NCBI RefSeq assembly: GCF_023078275.1
Contig: NC_062979.1
Location: 12,282,502-12,346,501, forward strand
Direction of reading: 5' to 3'
Length of the DNA stretch: 64,000 bases
DNA from: Leguminivora glycinivorella
Taxonomy: Eukaryota > Arthropoda > Insecta > Lepidoptera > Tortricidae
How positions within the stretch are numbered: position 1 is the stretch's first letter; each line of letters opens with the position of its first letter. The notes under the pieces were generated by a model. The model had not been told where the DNA came from. It ran no database searches and saw only the letters and a list, made by a program, of their open reading frames with translations. A program made the position numbers and the translations under genes. Below, one piece after another: positions 35,967 to 45,527 of this stretch.

Positions 35967-36612
35967 AGTAGTAGTAGTAGTAGTAGTAATCACTTTATTG
36001 TGTACAACAGATTCATATACAGTTTACAGGAACAGAGGTACAAAGGCGAACTTATCCCTATAAGGGATCTCTTCCAGCTAACCTTAGATTAGATGAGAGG
36101 AACATTAAAGTAGGCAAGATAGACAAACTTACAGAAGTACAATAAAGGTCAGAAATAAACCAAAATAATGTCCACAAGTAAATAAACTACATAAATACTA
36201 AATAATATTATGAAATAAACTACATATACGAATACACAAATAAAATACGATATATAAATACAAATATACATAAATATGAATATCGCAAGAAATATGTACT
36301 TCTCAAATAGGAGTAGGTTCAGAAGGAATACACATAACCAGATCACGCTTGGTTGGAAAGCCAAAGCTTCTTCAAATTAGTCTTGAGTGATGCCACAGAC
36401 TGAGACTGTTTGAGAGACCGGGGCAGTTCATTCCACAATTTCACCGCGCGCACCGTGAAAGACTTTGCATACGTACGTGTATTATTTGTCGGAATGGCAA
36501 GCGTAAGATTAGTGCTTGAACGTAAGCGGTGTTCACTGCCTTCAGCCAGATAGTTAAATCTCTCAGATAGGTAAGTTGGCGAACAGGGGTTATAGAGTAC
36601 GTTACACAGATT
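35967..36612 (-). mobile_element. 5'-truncated jockey-like LINE
   Basis: Minus-strand element. Its coding remnant is followed by a 3' untranslated region with 'gatcccttataggg', a polyadenylation signal AATAAAG at about 35,990 and an (ACT)n tail at 35,967-35,990. The truncation at the 5' end is near an (AAT)n run at about 36,615. Confidence 0.75.
36343..36612 (-). pseudogene. C-terminal end of a LINE ORF2
   Basis: Encodes the familiar LINE tail after the reverse transcriptase: SPTYLSERFNYLAE and, further on, SFTVRAVKLWNELPRSLKQS. In intact elements this segment (...LSERF...RS...FTV.A..LWN.LP..L) follows the thumb region. Only about 88 residues remain and the RT core is absent, so it is non-functional. 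The longer ORF extends upstream into unrelated sequence. Confidence 0.75.
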
Positions 36613-37074
36613 ATTATTATTTTTATTTGTGTCGGAGCGTTTTGATTTTTTTGTTATTATTATTTTTAAAGACGCTGGAGCCCATCCAAAATTTCCAAAA
36701 ACGGCGTTATTGATTATGACGCAAAAATGTGTGGTATTCAAAATTGAATTAACAATTAAGCAAAAAAACTAAACGGTCCGACACAGATTATTTCATTGTT
36801 ATTCAGATTTCGTTTCGATTGATTAAGTTTTGAAAGAGGAAACAGTCGAGAGCGGAACCTCGATTTCAAAGATTTTTTCGCAATATCTTTTAACTGAGTT
36901 GTTCTTATTGGACAATTTTTTTTTTCGATAAATCTAGTTAATTACACTAGTATATATTTAACTATAGTTCCCAAATTGAAAGGGGGGCTCCTTTTAATTT
37001 TATCATTTTCGCTCCTGTAGTGTCTTAACTAATATCCTTACTAATGCGCAAAGTAGTACCTAGTTTACTAATAA

Positions 37075-37230
37075 TCCATGTCGAAACTTTAGAGGACAGT
37101 ATATCTACTTGTAATGTACAATACACGTGCGATTAGATAATTCGTAACTGTTGTCGACTTAAAAGTTACAACGTTCCCTATTATTCATTTTATGTCACTC
37201 GTTTAGATTTCCCCTTTTTGCACTTGTATC
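37075..37230 (+). repeat. Dispersed repeat, family O, copy 2 (diverged)
   Basis: Resembles 6,318-6,545 through 'caatacacgtgcga', 'attcgtaactg', 'gtcactcgttta' and 'ttgcacttgtatcgta', with substitutions throughout. Confidence 0.5.
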
Positions 37231-37600
37231 GTAAATAACTAATAATGTTACTACATTTGATGTCACTTGTCAGTTTTAGTATAGGTTATTTTTTACACAT
37301 TGGTTTATGCTGAGAATGCGTTTACTCTCAGCAGAAACATTATATTGTAAACGAATGATGGTTGTATATTTTTGAAATATTTCATTAAATAGTGTTTACG
37401 AGTGTTTAGTGGACACATCGCCTCGTGATGTGTAATGAATGACCAACCTAGCACACTTGTATCATATGAAATAAAATTCAATGCATTTGTTTAACATTAT
37501 GTACAGATATTTAGGGTGGTAATATCATTAGTGTTATGTGTGTCCAGATATGTCAATACATTATATGCAATATGTCCTCTATTATAGGATGTATATAATA

Positions 37601-37780
37601 CTAACTTTTGCCCGCGGCTTCGCTCACGTTAGAAAGAGACCAAAAGTATCCTGGGTCACTCACCATCCCTTCAACTATCTCCACCTAAAAAATTACGTCG
37701 ATTCGTCGCTCCGTTTTGCCGTGAAAGACGGGGAAACAAACAGACACACACACTTTCCCATTTATAGTATTAGTATGGAT
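37601..37780 (+). mobile_element. CCGCGGCTTCGCT-family retroposon, copy 5
   Basis: Complete copy from CTAACTTTTGCCCGCGGCTT to TTAGTATGGAT. Confidence 0.8.
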
Positions 37781-37802
37781 AAACGAATTCTTAAATATAC
37801 CT

Positions 37803-37909
37803 GGCAGGCAACTATGGTCGCGCGATAAATGATAAAACATGAGGCCGCCCCTATCTATATATATATATATAGATGTTTTATCATTTATCGCGTGACCATA
37901 CTTGCCTAC
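37803..37909. mobile_element. Palindromic MITE, family S, copy 1
   Basis: Inverted arms GTCGCGCGATAAATGATAAA / TTTATCATTTATCGCGTGAC enclose a (TA)n loop at 37,856-37,872. A related element is at 44,031-44,151. Confidence 0.75.
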
Positions 37910-38089
37910 GTGGGCTAAATACTACACCCGGGAAACAGTTCTATTTTCATCTAAAAACTATTGTGTTTTTTTTTACAATGCCAAACTGATTTGATAGATT
38001 CGTTTTCATTTATACTCAAATACACTTTTGTTAATTACTTGATAATCCTATAGCAATAATGACAGAGGTAATTAGGTACCTGGGCCATT

Positions 38090-38405
38090 TTTTTCAAAGT
38101 AGTCCACCCCGCTTTTTTGTAACATGGGTATTTTTTACGCGATTCATACTCAGAATCGAAAGCTCTTTCGATCCTGATAGGAGAAAATAAAGTCCCAAGA
38201 TTTCCATACATTTTTTTCGAACCTTCCATTCCGTTACCGCCATATAAAATGTATGAAAAAATGGTAACGGAAGGGGAAAAAACTTTGGGACACTTTTTTC
38301 TCCTATTAGGAATGAAAGAGCTCGTGATTCTGAGTGGAAAACACATAAACATTTCCAAATCCAAAAACAAAGTGAGGCAGACAACTTTGAAAAAAAAATG
38401 GCCCT
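38090..38405. mobile_element. Imperfect foldback element
   Basis: The left half ('actcagaatcgaaagctctttcgatcctgataggagaa') and right half ('ttctcctattaggaatgaaagagctcgtgattctgagt') are inverted, around a shorter hairpin 'ccgttaccgcc...ggtaacgga'. Minus-strand ORFs of 111 and 114 codons arise from this structure and match no family I know. Confidence 0.55.
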
Positions 38406-38613
38406 CCTACTTTTAATCTCCTTTTCTGTGATTTTCATACAAACTTCTAGCCCTCAAGTTTACCTGCTATTGTTGTTATTGTTATTGGCTATTACCGACA
38501 CATTTAAAGGGAATTGCACTATACTGTGGTGCATTTTCATGCATTCTATCTGTGCCTAGTATACTTTAAATATCACACTATATTCATATTCTTCATAGGT
38601 CCACAATTTCAAA

Positions 38614-38637
38614 CCCCCCCCCCCCCCCCCCCCCCCC
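38614..38637. repeat. 24 bp poly-C tract
   Basis: An uninterrupted run of C. Such tracts are rare in AT-rich insect DNA and prone to length error in assembly. Confidence 0.9.
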
Positions 38638-39094
38638 AGCTCAGCTAATCTAAAAGAAATCCCTGTTTGGGTTTTGGAAAAAATTATAGATATTTACATA
38701 ATACATGTATGGTTTACTCAAATATTCCCTTGTACTTTTCAATATTATAAATGTGTGTAAATAAACTGTTAAGTTTAAATTATGAGGTATTAATTATATT
38801 TTCCTTCCTTATTATTCCATCCAGTCGGTACCTATTCAAAAAGCAACTCTATTATAATTATCTCATTGAAATCTTGTTTTGTATAACTTGTTATTGTACA
38901 ACTTACTTATCGTCCATTTCAACTTTTGAGAATCGATTCGTATTGTACAATATAGGCCGGCTATTGCCGTCAGTCTTAAAATTATAATCTGAAAAAATAT
39001 TATTTTATAAAAATCAGATCGAGTGCACGCGGAGTTTCATACAATTTCGCGACTGTCTACATACACTCTTGTTATTTAAGATTAAGTACTCAGA

Positions 39095-39168
39095 TCAATC
39101 TGACAGATTGCATACAAGTTTTTTTTAAAGATTATGAATTGTAAGGCTGTCTGTTGACGGTCTAAGGG
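39095..39168 (-). mobile_element. Fragment of MITE family D
   Basis: 'ctgacagattgcatacaagt', 'aagattatgaatt' and 'gctgtctgt' match one arm of the elements at 53,039, 59,502 and 60,024. It is old and has lost one arm. It lies just upstream of the RING reading frame. Confidence 0.6.
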
Positions 39169-39253
39169 TACCTGAACTTAAAATGTTAAATCCAAATATA
39201 ATTTGACTACGTTTTATGATTTACTTATTTATATTTGTATATTTACAGAAAGA

Positions 39254-39813
39254 ATGGCAGAGAATTTTGCCAACTGTCACGCGAGAAGGCAGGCACAACT
39301 GAACGGGGCCGCGCGACCGACCAGACGTAATCGCGAAGCACAACTCGTCCGAGCGACGGCAGTCAATAATAACATGCGGGCTCTGGAAGCCGGCATCATC
39401 ACGCTGCGATACTTCCTGGTCGCCGTCAGCGCTCGCATAAACGTCGGCGAAGTGGTCGCAGACCCTGACGTCCCGGAGATGGCCGAGGAGATCGAGGTGG
39501 CGGACTGGGCCGAGGAAGTGCCCGACGCCGAGGTGGAGGTGTTGCTGCCCCCCGCACCACCCGCGCCCCCCGCGCCCGCGCCCCCCGCGCCACCCGCGGC
39601 CCCCGCGCCCGCGCCCCCCGCGGCCTCCCCGCCCCCGCCCCCGCCGCCACGCGCTGCGGTATATGCCTGGAGCAGCCACCCACGCGCGTGCTCATACCTT
39701 GCGGGCACGTATTATGTGACCCGTGTCTCGTGGGAGTACAGCAGGCTTCCGGAGCTAACCGATGTCCATATTGCAGGAGTCATATTGGCTCCTGCATTAA
39801 CATATATTTATAA
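39254..39813 (+). CDS. RING-finger protein, IAP-like C-terminal RING, reading frame shifted
   Basis: An ATG at 39,254 follows a good splice acceptor (TTTGTATATTTACAG at about 39,234-39,248) and opens a frame beginning MAENFANCHARRQAQLNGAA. The frame is basic at first, then acidic (about residues 75-97), then a Pro/Ala tract (about 39,548-39,650). A RING finger follows in the -1 frame: CGIC ... PCGH ... CDPC ... CPYCR, spacing C-X2-C-X11-C-X1-H-X2-C-X2-C-X12-C-X2-C, ending ...CINIYL and a TAA at 39,811. A RING at the very C-terminus ending in '-IYL' resembles IAP-type E3 ubiquitin ligases, but no BIR domain is present. Both frames are open over about 39,469-39,655, so a single indel in the GC repeat joins them. 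It could be a real gene with an assembly error, a polymorphic indel, or a recent pseudogene. Its GC-rich codons contrast with the flanks. A donor-like AAG/GTGGGT follows the stop. Confidence 0.55.
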
Positions 39814-39862
39814 GGTGGGTCTAGATTCTTTTTTTCTTTTTTATAAACTTTATTTTTGCATG

Positions 39863-41042
39863 TTCATATTCATATTCATATTCATATTTATTGATATTGC
39901 ATATTTATACATTACACGTCAGAAACATAAACATTCATTATTACTAAGTACATAATTCTTATTACTCTAAGAATTAAATTATAAAATTTATAAATGTGTT
40001 CTATATAATTTAAATAATTTAAATACATTATCGCGCTAAATATTACATTTCAAGGAATTCATTGATGTCATAGAAGGCATTATCAATAAGCCATTTTTTT
40101 AATTTATTGTAAAATACATTATCATTGGATATAGCGGTTATTTGTTCGGGGATACAATTATAGATTTTAGGGCCAATAGCATAGGTCGTTTTGGTAGATT
40201 TGGTCAGTCTGAAGTTAGATGTTTCGAGTAAACCCCTGTTCCTGTTCCTTAAGCATCTCAAGTTACCGGCTCTGTGTGGGAATGTGTCAATGTGGGTTCT
40301 TACGAACTTTACAATGTTAAAAATATATTGCGATGGTAATGTCATAATACGTAATGATATAAATAGTTGTCGAGCTGGCGATCCAGAAGGCACGTTGGCT
40401 ATTATTCTTACCGCTCGCTTCTGCAACACGAAGACACGACGCCAGTCAGCGGCGACCCCCCAAAATTCTAGACTGTAGTTTAGCACAGAATGAAAAAGGG
40501 CAAAATAACTATTCCGCACTTGTGCTTGAGGATGAACAAAAGACAATCTTTTAAGTGCAAAACAGATGCCTGCCAACTTAGTGCATACTAATTGAATTTG
40601 GGTGTCCCATTTTAGCGATTGATCGAGTGTAACACCCAAAAATTTGGCAGAGTTGACTTGCGGGAGGATTGTGTTGTTAATGGTAACCACTAGCGGTCTT
40701 GGCGGTCTCCCTCCTAGGTTAAAGTGGAGAACCTGAGTTTTTGACACATTGAGGACGAGCCCATTAACAGAAAACCAATGTAGGAGTTTATGTACGTCAC
40801 GGGTGATTGACGTCTCTAAGCTGTCTATGTTAGGAGCGGTTATTATGTCGCAAGCGTCGTCAGCAAAAACGTACATATTGCCGTCTACGGCGTCCGGTAA
40901 GTCATTTACTTGTAATAAAAAACATAGATTAGCCAAGGACGAACCCTGGGGACCCCAATGTCCACAGACCCACAGTCAGATTTTACCGATCCACTATTTA
41001 TTACAACGGATTGCTGTTTTCTTCGTTTCTTTCTTGTATGGT
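39863..41042 (-). mobile_element. 5'-truncated jockey/CR1-type LINE
   Basis: Minus-strand element. The coding remnant is followed by an AT-rich 3' untranslated region and an (ATGAAT)n tail at 39,863-39,893, typical of LINE 3' ends. The 5' break is at about 41,042, where unrelated repeat DNA begins. It lies 50 bp downstream of the RING stop codon. Confidence 0.85.
40043..41040 (-). pseudogene. LINE ORF2 fragment: reverse transcriptase palm to C-terminus, one frameshift
   Basis: The main frame (297 codons from 40,936) carries an RT catalytic FADD motif (residues 24-27), the block VNGLVLNVSKTQVLHF, then KFLGVTLDQSLKWDTQI and the C-terminal region PARQLFISLRIMTLPSQYIF. Upstream, in a second frame (about 40,950-41,040), are SVVINSGSVKSDCGSVDIGV and P, followed in the main frame by the QGSSLAN block: the GVPQGS motif is broken by loss of one C near 40,950. 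The fingers and the endonuclease are missing. It is a dead copy, although the remaining frame of about 300 residues without stops suggests a fairly young insertion. Confidence 0.88.
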
Positions 41043-41309
41043 ACGCGTAAAAAAGACGAGTGGCGTGAGTAACAATTTGAGGCGAAGCCGAAAATTATTA
41101 ATAAAGACGCCACGAGTGTTTTTTGACTCAGTTAAACACCGTTGCATACAATACTTTTTCTACGACCATGTACTTACTTTTTAATAGTTTTGTAAAATAA
41201 CTTTCGTGAAATTATTATATTTATTTCCTATATTTTGACTTGTCGGTCTCCCCTCTGTTCCTGCCTCCCCCTGTCGCTCGCTCCCCCGGCCGGCGCCCCG
41301 CGGCCCGCT
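41043..41309. repeat. Dispersed repeat plus GC-rich patch
   Basis: The first 120 bp (GACGAGTGGCGTGAGTAACA ... ACAATACTTTTTCTACGACC) has the look of a moth dispersed repeat; 'acaatactttttctatga' recurs at 30,898-30,915. A GC-rich stretch follows (41,255-41,315), ending in GCCCGCTATAAAGC, which could serve as a TATA-type promoter but has no supporting gene. Confidence 0.4.
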
Positions 41310-41790
41310 ATAAAGCTACCTAACAATGCTTTAAGATCTATTTATTTATTTCAAAAATAGTGATACAGCATGACAGTATTTAATACTAAATCACTGCAAA
41401 ACTAAAAACAAGTACAAAACATTTTTTATACATGATAAACTGTTGAAAGACGTACATCCATCCTCTCGCAGAACCTCAATAATTCGTCGCGTACAGCACT
41501 CCATCTGCCAGCAAATAAATCGCACTCAAGTGCTGATGCTAAGAGAGCATTCAGGAGGGGCAAAGGGCGAACAAGAGGAGATTTTCTGTGAGACACGGTT
41601 CGCGATACTGGGCCTACAAATAAACCACGATCACGAGGCCGGAAATTGACTCTGGTCGGCATAGGAACATAAAGGCGCAGTAATTGCGCTACGAGTTCAG
41701 GACAGTATGATTCACCTCGTATATCGTATGCGTGGGTGCGCAGGGCGCCGAGCGGGGGCGGGCATCCGCCATGTAGGGTTTCAACGATCT
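41310..41790 (-). mobile_element. 3' end of a second, different LINE
   Basis: Minus-strand remnant: a 120-codon C-terminal coding piece (41,426-41,789) followed by an untranslated region with AAATAAATAAATAGATCTTA. It is distinct from the 40 kb LINE. Confidence 0.5.
41426..41789 (-). pseudogene. Non-LTR retrotransposon ORF C-terminal fragment
   Basis: The frame is open from just after a TAG at about 41,790 and reads HGGCPPPLGALRTHAYDIRG, then PELVAQLLRLYVP, LVRPLPLLNALLASALECDL and FAGRWSAVRDELLRFCERM. I recognise this as the C-terminal tail seen after the RT domain in several moth LINE polyproteins, though I cannot name the clade with certainty. It has no RT core and is non-functional. Confidence 0.5.
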
Positions 41791-43128
41791 ATGCACGACA
41801 CTGTAAATGACGAATAACAACACAGGAGTAGAAAAAATATGAAAAGGGGGAGGGGGGTGCCTCGGAGAATGAAATTAATTGTTTTTATATACCTTTCAGG
41901 GGCGAAGGGGGCCAGTGACGGTCTAGCGCCGTCGAGCCGTGGGCTCAAAAGCCTATGAATAATGGAACCCACATTTGGGTAAGATAAATTAATGTTTTTT
42001 TTTATTATCTCTAAGTGCCTCGCTTACTGTAAGAGTGAAGGAACGTTCACACAATATAGTCATAGATAATAAATTAATATTTTTTATAAATAATTCTATT
42101 GATATTTATACTTTAAATGATGTTAATGATATAATTTAAATTGTATAGAAATATTCCTTTCCATTCTTGTAAAATTGAATTAAGTTTATCATAAACGTGA
42201 TAGTGAATATAAGTACAATTTTAGGTCAAGAACTGAGCCACGGCAATAGGCTGACCGTCGAGCCAAGGGCTCAAAATCCTAACCGTATGACAGAGTCCTA
42301 AACTAGGTTTGAATAATTCAAATTATTACTTTGTATCAGCTCTACAAATCAGTTTTCAACAAATACTAAAATAATACTTGAAATGGAATTTCAACTTAAT
42401 AGATGGAGCACGCGATTGCAGCCTTCGTGAAGATTTCATTAAACAATGGAACTGAGTCAACTGACAATCAGCTCATCAATTTTATCATCAGTATGGCAAG
42501 GGTAAAATCAACATTTTATCTAGTCTTCTACAGATCTACGTTTTTAATACATGAAACTATCAGTTACATTTTACATAGTAAAACATGCTTAGATACTTTG
42601 CATATTTGCTTCCAAGAAATTACGAATGACTTAAAAACTGTTCCTGATAAAATCTTTACAGAAGTTGATATAAATATAATATAAAGTTGATATTAAAATA
42701 ATATCTTATTGGCCATAATTATCCGGAAAATGACGTTATAGACATTTTCGCGAAAAAAGATTAACAAAACTTTTTTTTTTTAAATAAGGTCAGTGTCGGG
42801 AAGGCCCAGAGTAGACTGTCTTTCTACCCAGAAAGACCGTCTACTGAATGTAAATTGTGTATTTATATATCTATCACTTCTTACACGTCCGAAGATATAC
42901 TAGTTTTCTATCCTTAATCCATTGGTCTTCAATAGATATCCCTAGGACGAACACTAGTTAACAAAAAACTTTAATCGTGTTTCGAACTCGACTATCCAGA
43001 GGTTTAAACAAAAAATTTACCTACCGGTACTTTAGAAACTTTCCAAAATGAAGGTGATTATTTATTACTTTTAGGTTTATTTGAGATAATTAATAATTCC
43101 ATTTAAGCTTAGGAATATGTCCTTGATA
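41791..43128 (+). other. Non-coding or weakly gene-like stretch with exon-like pieces
   Basis: Two short GC-rich patches follow acceptor-like sites: 41,899 on (ATACCTTTCAG/GGGCGAAG) and 42,224 on (GTACAATTTTAG/GTCAAGAACTG). They share a 'cgtcgagcc..gggctcaaaa.cct' block. Neither gives a long open frame. The TEs I know are absent here. Confidence 0.3.
42403..42684 (+). CDS. Unrecognised 93-codon ORF
   Basis: ATG at 42,403 directly follows an AG (ACTTAATAG/ATGG) and opens 93 codons (MEHAIAAFVKISLNNGTEST ... LDTLHICFQEITNDLKTVPD). Composition is AT-rich like the surroundings, with no known domain. It is among the longer ORFs outside repeats and could be chance. I list it because the sequence is not low-complexity and sits in a repeat-free pocket. 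Confidence 0.18.
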   Translation: MEHAIAAFVKISLNNGTESTDNQLINFIISMARVKSTFYLVFYRSTFLIHETISYILHSKTCLDTLHICFQEITNDLKTVPDKIFTEVDINII

Positions 43129-43560
43129 TAATAGTTTTTGTTATACAAACTTTGCCCAGTTGTATTTTAACGCCGAGTGTGGAGTTGAAAAACGAGCAAG
43201 TGAAAGGATTCTATATTTGAACCACGAGCGAAGCGAGTGGTTCGAGAATAGAATCCTGAACTTGCGAGTTTTTTAACACACGAGAAGTAAAATACATTTG
43301 CACCCGAGTGTAACACAAAACTTTTCCCCTCACTATAGCGAGGAAACTACAACGCAAACAATGCGTTTATCACTGCTTCCAGTAGTTCCACAGGTGGTAA
43401 ATCATCTTTGTTTCTAGATTCACCTACTTTTATCAATTTTAAAGCAGTTAATTTGACTTTATTCAAGGTCAAATTACTTTACCCACTAGTGGATAAAATG
43501 CGTTTTTACCCGTTGGTATTAAAGGACAAAACACGTGTTTCCGAGCTAGTGAGGGAAAAC
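43129..43560 (+). mobile_element. Dispersed element, family E, copy 1
   Basis: From 'aatagtttttgttatacaa' through CGCCGAGTGTGGAGTTGAAA and 'cacgagcgaagcgagtggtt' to CCGAGCTAGTGAGGGAAAAC. It matches 49,143-49,690 in inverted orientation. It has no coding capacity; internal palindromes (ACCACGAGCGAAGCGAGTGGT) are prominent. Confidence 0.75.
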
Positions 43561-44030
43561 ATTTTTAATAATAAGCAAGCTTTATAAACGGTATTTTTTT
43601 ACAGGCGCCGCGCTGACAAGTCGCAAGCCATCGCTGAGTCGCTCGTCAATATAAGGACTTCCACATACTTATTAATTATTCCATTTAATACTTTTACGAC
43701 TCATTGTGAACCATATGATAGTTTAAATTATTTTATATTTACAGGGACCACTGGCCTGTGACTGCTGAGTGCAGAGCCACCGAGTCATCGTAAAATTTAG
43801 TATGGTTTTTTTACTTTTCTATCTTTGACGTAGAAGTATAAAATAACTGAACTAAACACTCTTTTAGTCCAGTTATATATATTTCTTAATTTAAGTATGT
43901 TTTTGAAATTTTTTTAAGTTTATTTTATTTTTGTCTATGTTAAAAAACATAAATAACTGAACTACACTTAGTCCAAGTATGTATGTTTTTTAAACGTCTG
44001 TGGAGGGTGGGTGGTGGGGAGCCACATCAG

Positions 44031-44151
44031 CACGGGAAGCATGGTCGCGCGATAAATGATAAAACATCTGGCCGTCCCTATCGCACTTACTGATAGTGCG
44101 ATAGGGACGGCCTGATATTTTATCGTCTATCGCGCGACCATGCTTCCCGTG
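44031..44151. mobile_element. Palindromic MITE, family S, copy 2, with CAG duplication
   Basis: A near-perfect 121 bp palindrome with ends CACGGGAAGCATGGTCGCGC / GCGCGACCATGCTTCCCGTG, flanked by CAG on both sides (44,028-44,030 and 44,152-44,154). The centre is GCACTTACTGATAGTGC. Confidence 0.85.
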
Positions 44152-44370
44152 CAGGAAACCTCCTCGAGAGCCTAGGCACTTCTAATAATTCCTCTTGATC
44201 CGATTGATCAGCTGGCATCTGAAGGGTCTTGGCCGGTGCGCCCTGGGGGTAACGGTAAATAATTATTGTCGTGACATACGAGGATATTGCTTACCGATGC
44301 CGCTAATGTCCTGATCCTGATATACCGGGGCGGAGAGGGGCTGGGAGTTACCTTCTAGTTTAAGTTACAG

Positions 44371-44459
44371 ATCACCTTCTCATCCACTTGGAGAAGCAAA
44401 CAGCAGGTTCACGTAAACGACAACTTGAATTTGCTGGGGCCTGCCATAACTGACAAAAA
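44371..44459 (+). CDS. Candidate internal exon of an unrecognised gene
   Basis: An 89 nt segment between an acceptor (AGTTTAAGTTACAG) and a strong donor (GTGAGTGAGG). In phase 0 it is open: ITFSSTWRSKQQVHVNDNLN then LLGPAITDKK, ending with two spare bases. Those two bases fit the single extra base of the exon at 45,070. No family recognised. A second frame is open until just before the donor, so the reading is not unique. Confidence 0.3.
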
Positions 44460-44726
44460 GTGAGTGAGGCTGTAGATATAGAGGTAAATTCATTTTTTTT
44501 ACTTATTTTGCTATTTTACATCGGTTTCGGGTAAGTCCCAAGTGGCCTACTTTCTTTTTCCTATGAGTTGAAGTGTCGAGCGAACCTTACAGCCCGTCAA
44601 GGACGGAGCGATAATTTACCGAAGATATATAGCATTAGCAACGCATTTATGATATATTTTTGTTACGTACTATTTGACAGAAATTCACACACAAACCCAT
44701 GTAAGATATATTTTATTTGCATAATA

Positions 44727-44912
44727 GGCTAGTTTCCTACTAGTCAAATCAGCTTCTTTTTAAAAACTGTCAAAACTATTTGCTAATATGGAAATACTAT
44801 GAAATACTGAGGAGTGACGTCACGGTCAATTCATTGACTTTATATCTTACTCTTTGACATTAAATTTTAAACATGCTACTGTCCATATATTTCGTCTAAT
44901 TTTGTGGTGCTT
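44727..44912 (+). mobile_element. Non-autonomous element, family N, copy 2
   Basis: Shares 'gtcaaatcagcttctttttaa' and ACTGAGGAGTGACGTCACGG with the copies at 7.8 and 50.5 kb. Lies between the two candidate exons. Confidence 0.7.
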
Positions 44913-44924
44913 TAGGGGCCCCCC

Positions 44925-45046
44925 ACATCGGGCGTCTCGCGAGCGTCGCGTCGGGCCAACTGTATGGGCAAAGCCTGATGCCGCGTCGACGTCGCGTCGA
45001 TGCGGCGTCTTTTTCCATACAGTTGGCCCGACGCAACGCTGTAACT
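44925..45046. mobile_element. GC-rich palindromic MITE
   Basis: Arms GCGTCGGGCCAACTGTATGG / CCATACAGTTGGCCCGACGC with a second inner hairpin of CGTCG words. The plus- and minus-strand ORFs of 71-78 codons here are products of the palindrome. Confidence 0.65.
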
Positions 45047-45069
45047 GTACTGTAACTTTCTTCTCTTAG

Positions 45070-45178
45070 GTCTATGGAGAAGCCACACAGTGACTGTGAT
45101 ATGAAGACAACCGACAAGCTGACTTACCTGCTGCCGCAGCATCACCAACCAGCCTTCGTGCGCGCCTGCATGGCCTAA
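45070..45178 (+). CDS. Candidate terminal exon of an unrecognised gene
   Basis: Follows a good acceptor (TAACTTTCTTCTCTTAG at 45,053-45,069). After one base the frame reads SMEKPHSDCDMKTTDKLTYL, then LPQHHQPAFVRACMA and a TAA at 45,176. The phase joins the 44,371-44,459 exon exactly (AA + G = Lys). The composition is more GC-rich and codon-like than the flanks. A donor-like AG/GTATGT at 45,219 means it could instead be an untranslated exon. No family recognised. Confidence 0.3.
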
Positions 45179-45246
45179 GTTACCGCCTCGTGTGCAGCCT
45201 TTCCCAGCCGGATGAATAGGTATGTACGGTACACTATCTAGTATCT

Positions 45247-45496
45247 AGCTAGGAACATACTACGCGGACGTCCGCCGTCGAGCGACCGCGACCGATCGGT
45301 GTGCACGGTCTTCGGGACGTGGCTTCGGCTGACCAAAACATCCAGCGAGCCAGATTTCGATCGGACGTACATGCGCTCAAGGCCACGTCCACGACCGTCG
45401 ACCGATAGTTTGCACGGTTAAGTGTATATTCATTGTCCAGATCCGCGTCTGCGGTCGCGCGACGACGGACGTCCGCGTAGTATGTTCCTAGCTTCA
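45247..45496 (+). mobile_element. MITE family H, single copy
   Basis: 250 bp from AGCTAGGAACATACTACGCG to CGCGTAGTATGTTCCTAGCT, with the internal block CAGCGAGCCAGATTTCGATC. It diverges from the 56.9-58.4 kb array by several indels, including an extra GGTCTTCGGGACGTGGCTTC. Confidence 0.85.
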
Positions 45497-45527
45497 TCCC
45501 CACTTCATTTCATTACGATATGATAGT

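Larger units (their letters stand above)
35876..37029. mobile_element. TIR element split by a LINE insertion
   Basis: The outer ends 'ttaagacgatacaggag' and 'ctcctgtagtgtcttaa' are inverted, as are inner blocks CGCTCTCGACTATTTCCTC and GAGGAAACAGTCGAGAGCG. A LINE fragment (35,967-36,612) sits inside, so the TIR element was there first. Confidence 0.55.

Noticed and set aside
39221..39708. Minus-strand ORFs of 143 and 152 codons (Gly/Ala/Arg-rich) opposite the RING frame
   Set aside because: They arise because the GC-rich Pro/Ala tract has no stops in any frame. The RING cysteines and acidic region make sense only on the plus strand.
41255..41330. GC-rich promoter with TATAAAG
   Set aside because: It directly follows a dispersed repeat and precedes a LINE 3' end on the opposite strand. 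No transcript start or gene can be tied to it.
45100..45220. A minus-strand exon ending in CAG/GTAAGTCAG
   Set aside because: The donor is good, but the frame has no recognisable protein. The plus-strand reading has a better acceptor, a natural stop and a phase-matched partner; kept only as an alternative.
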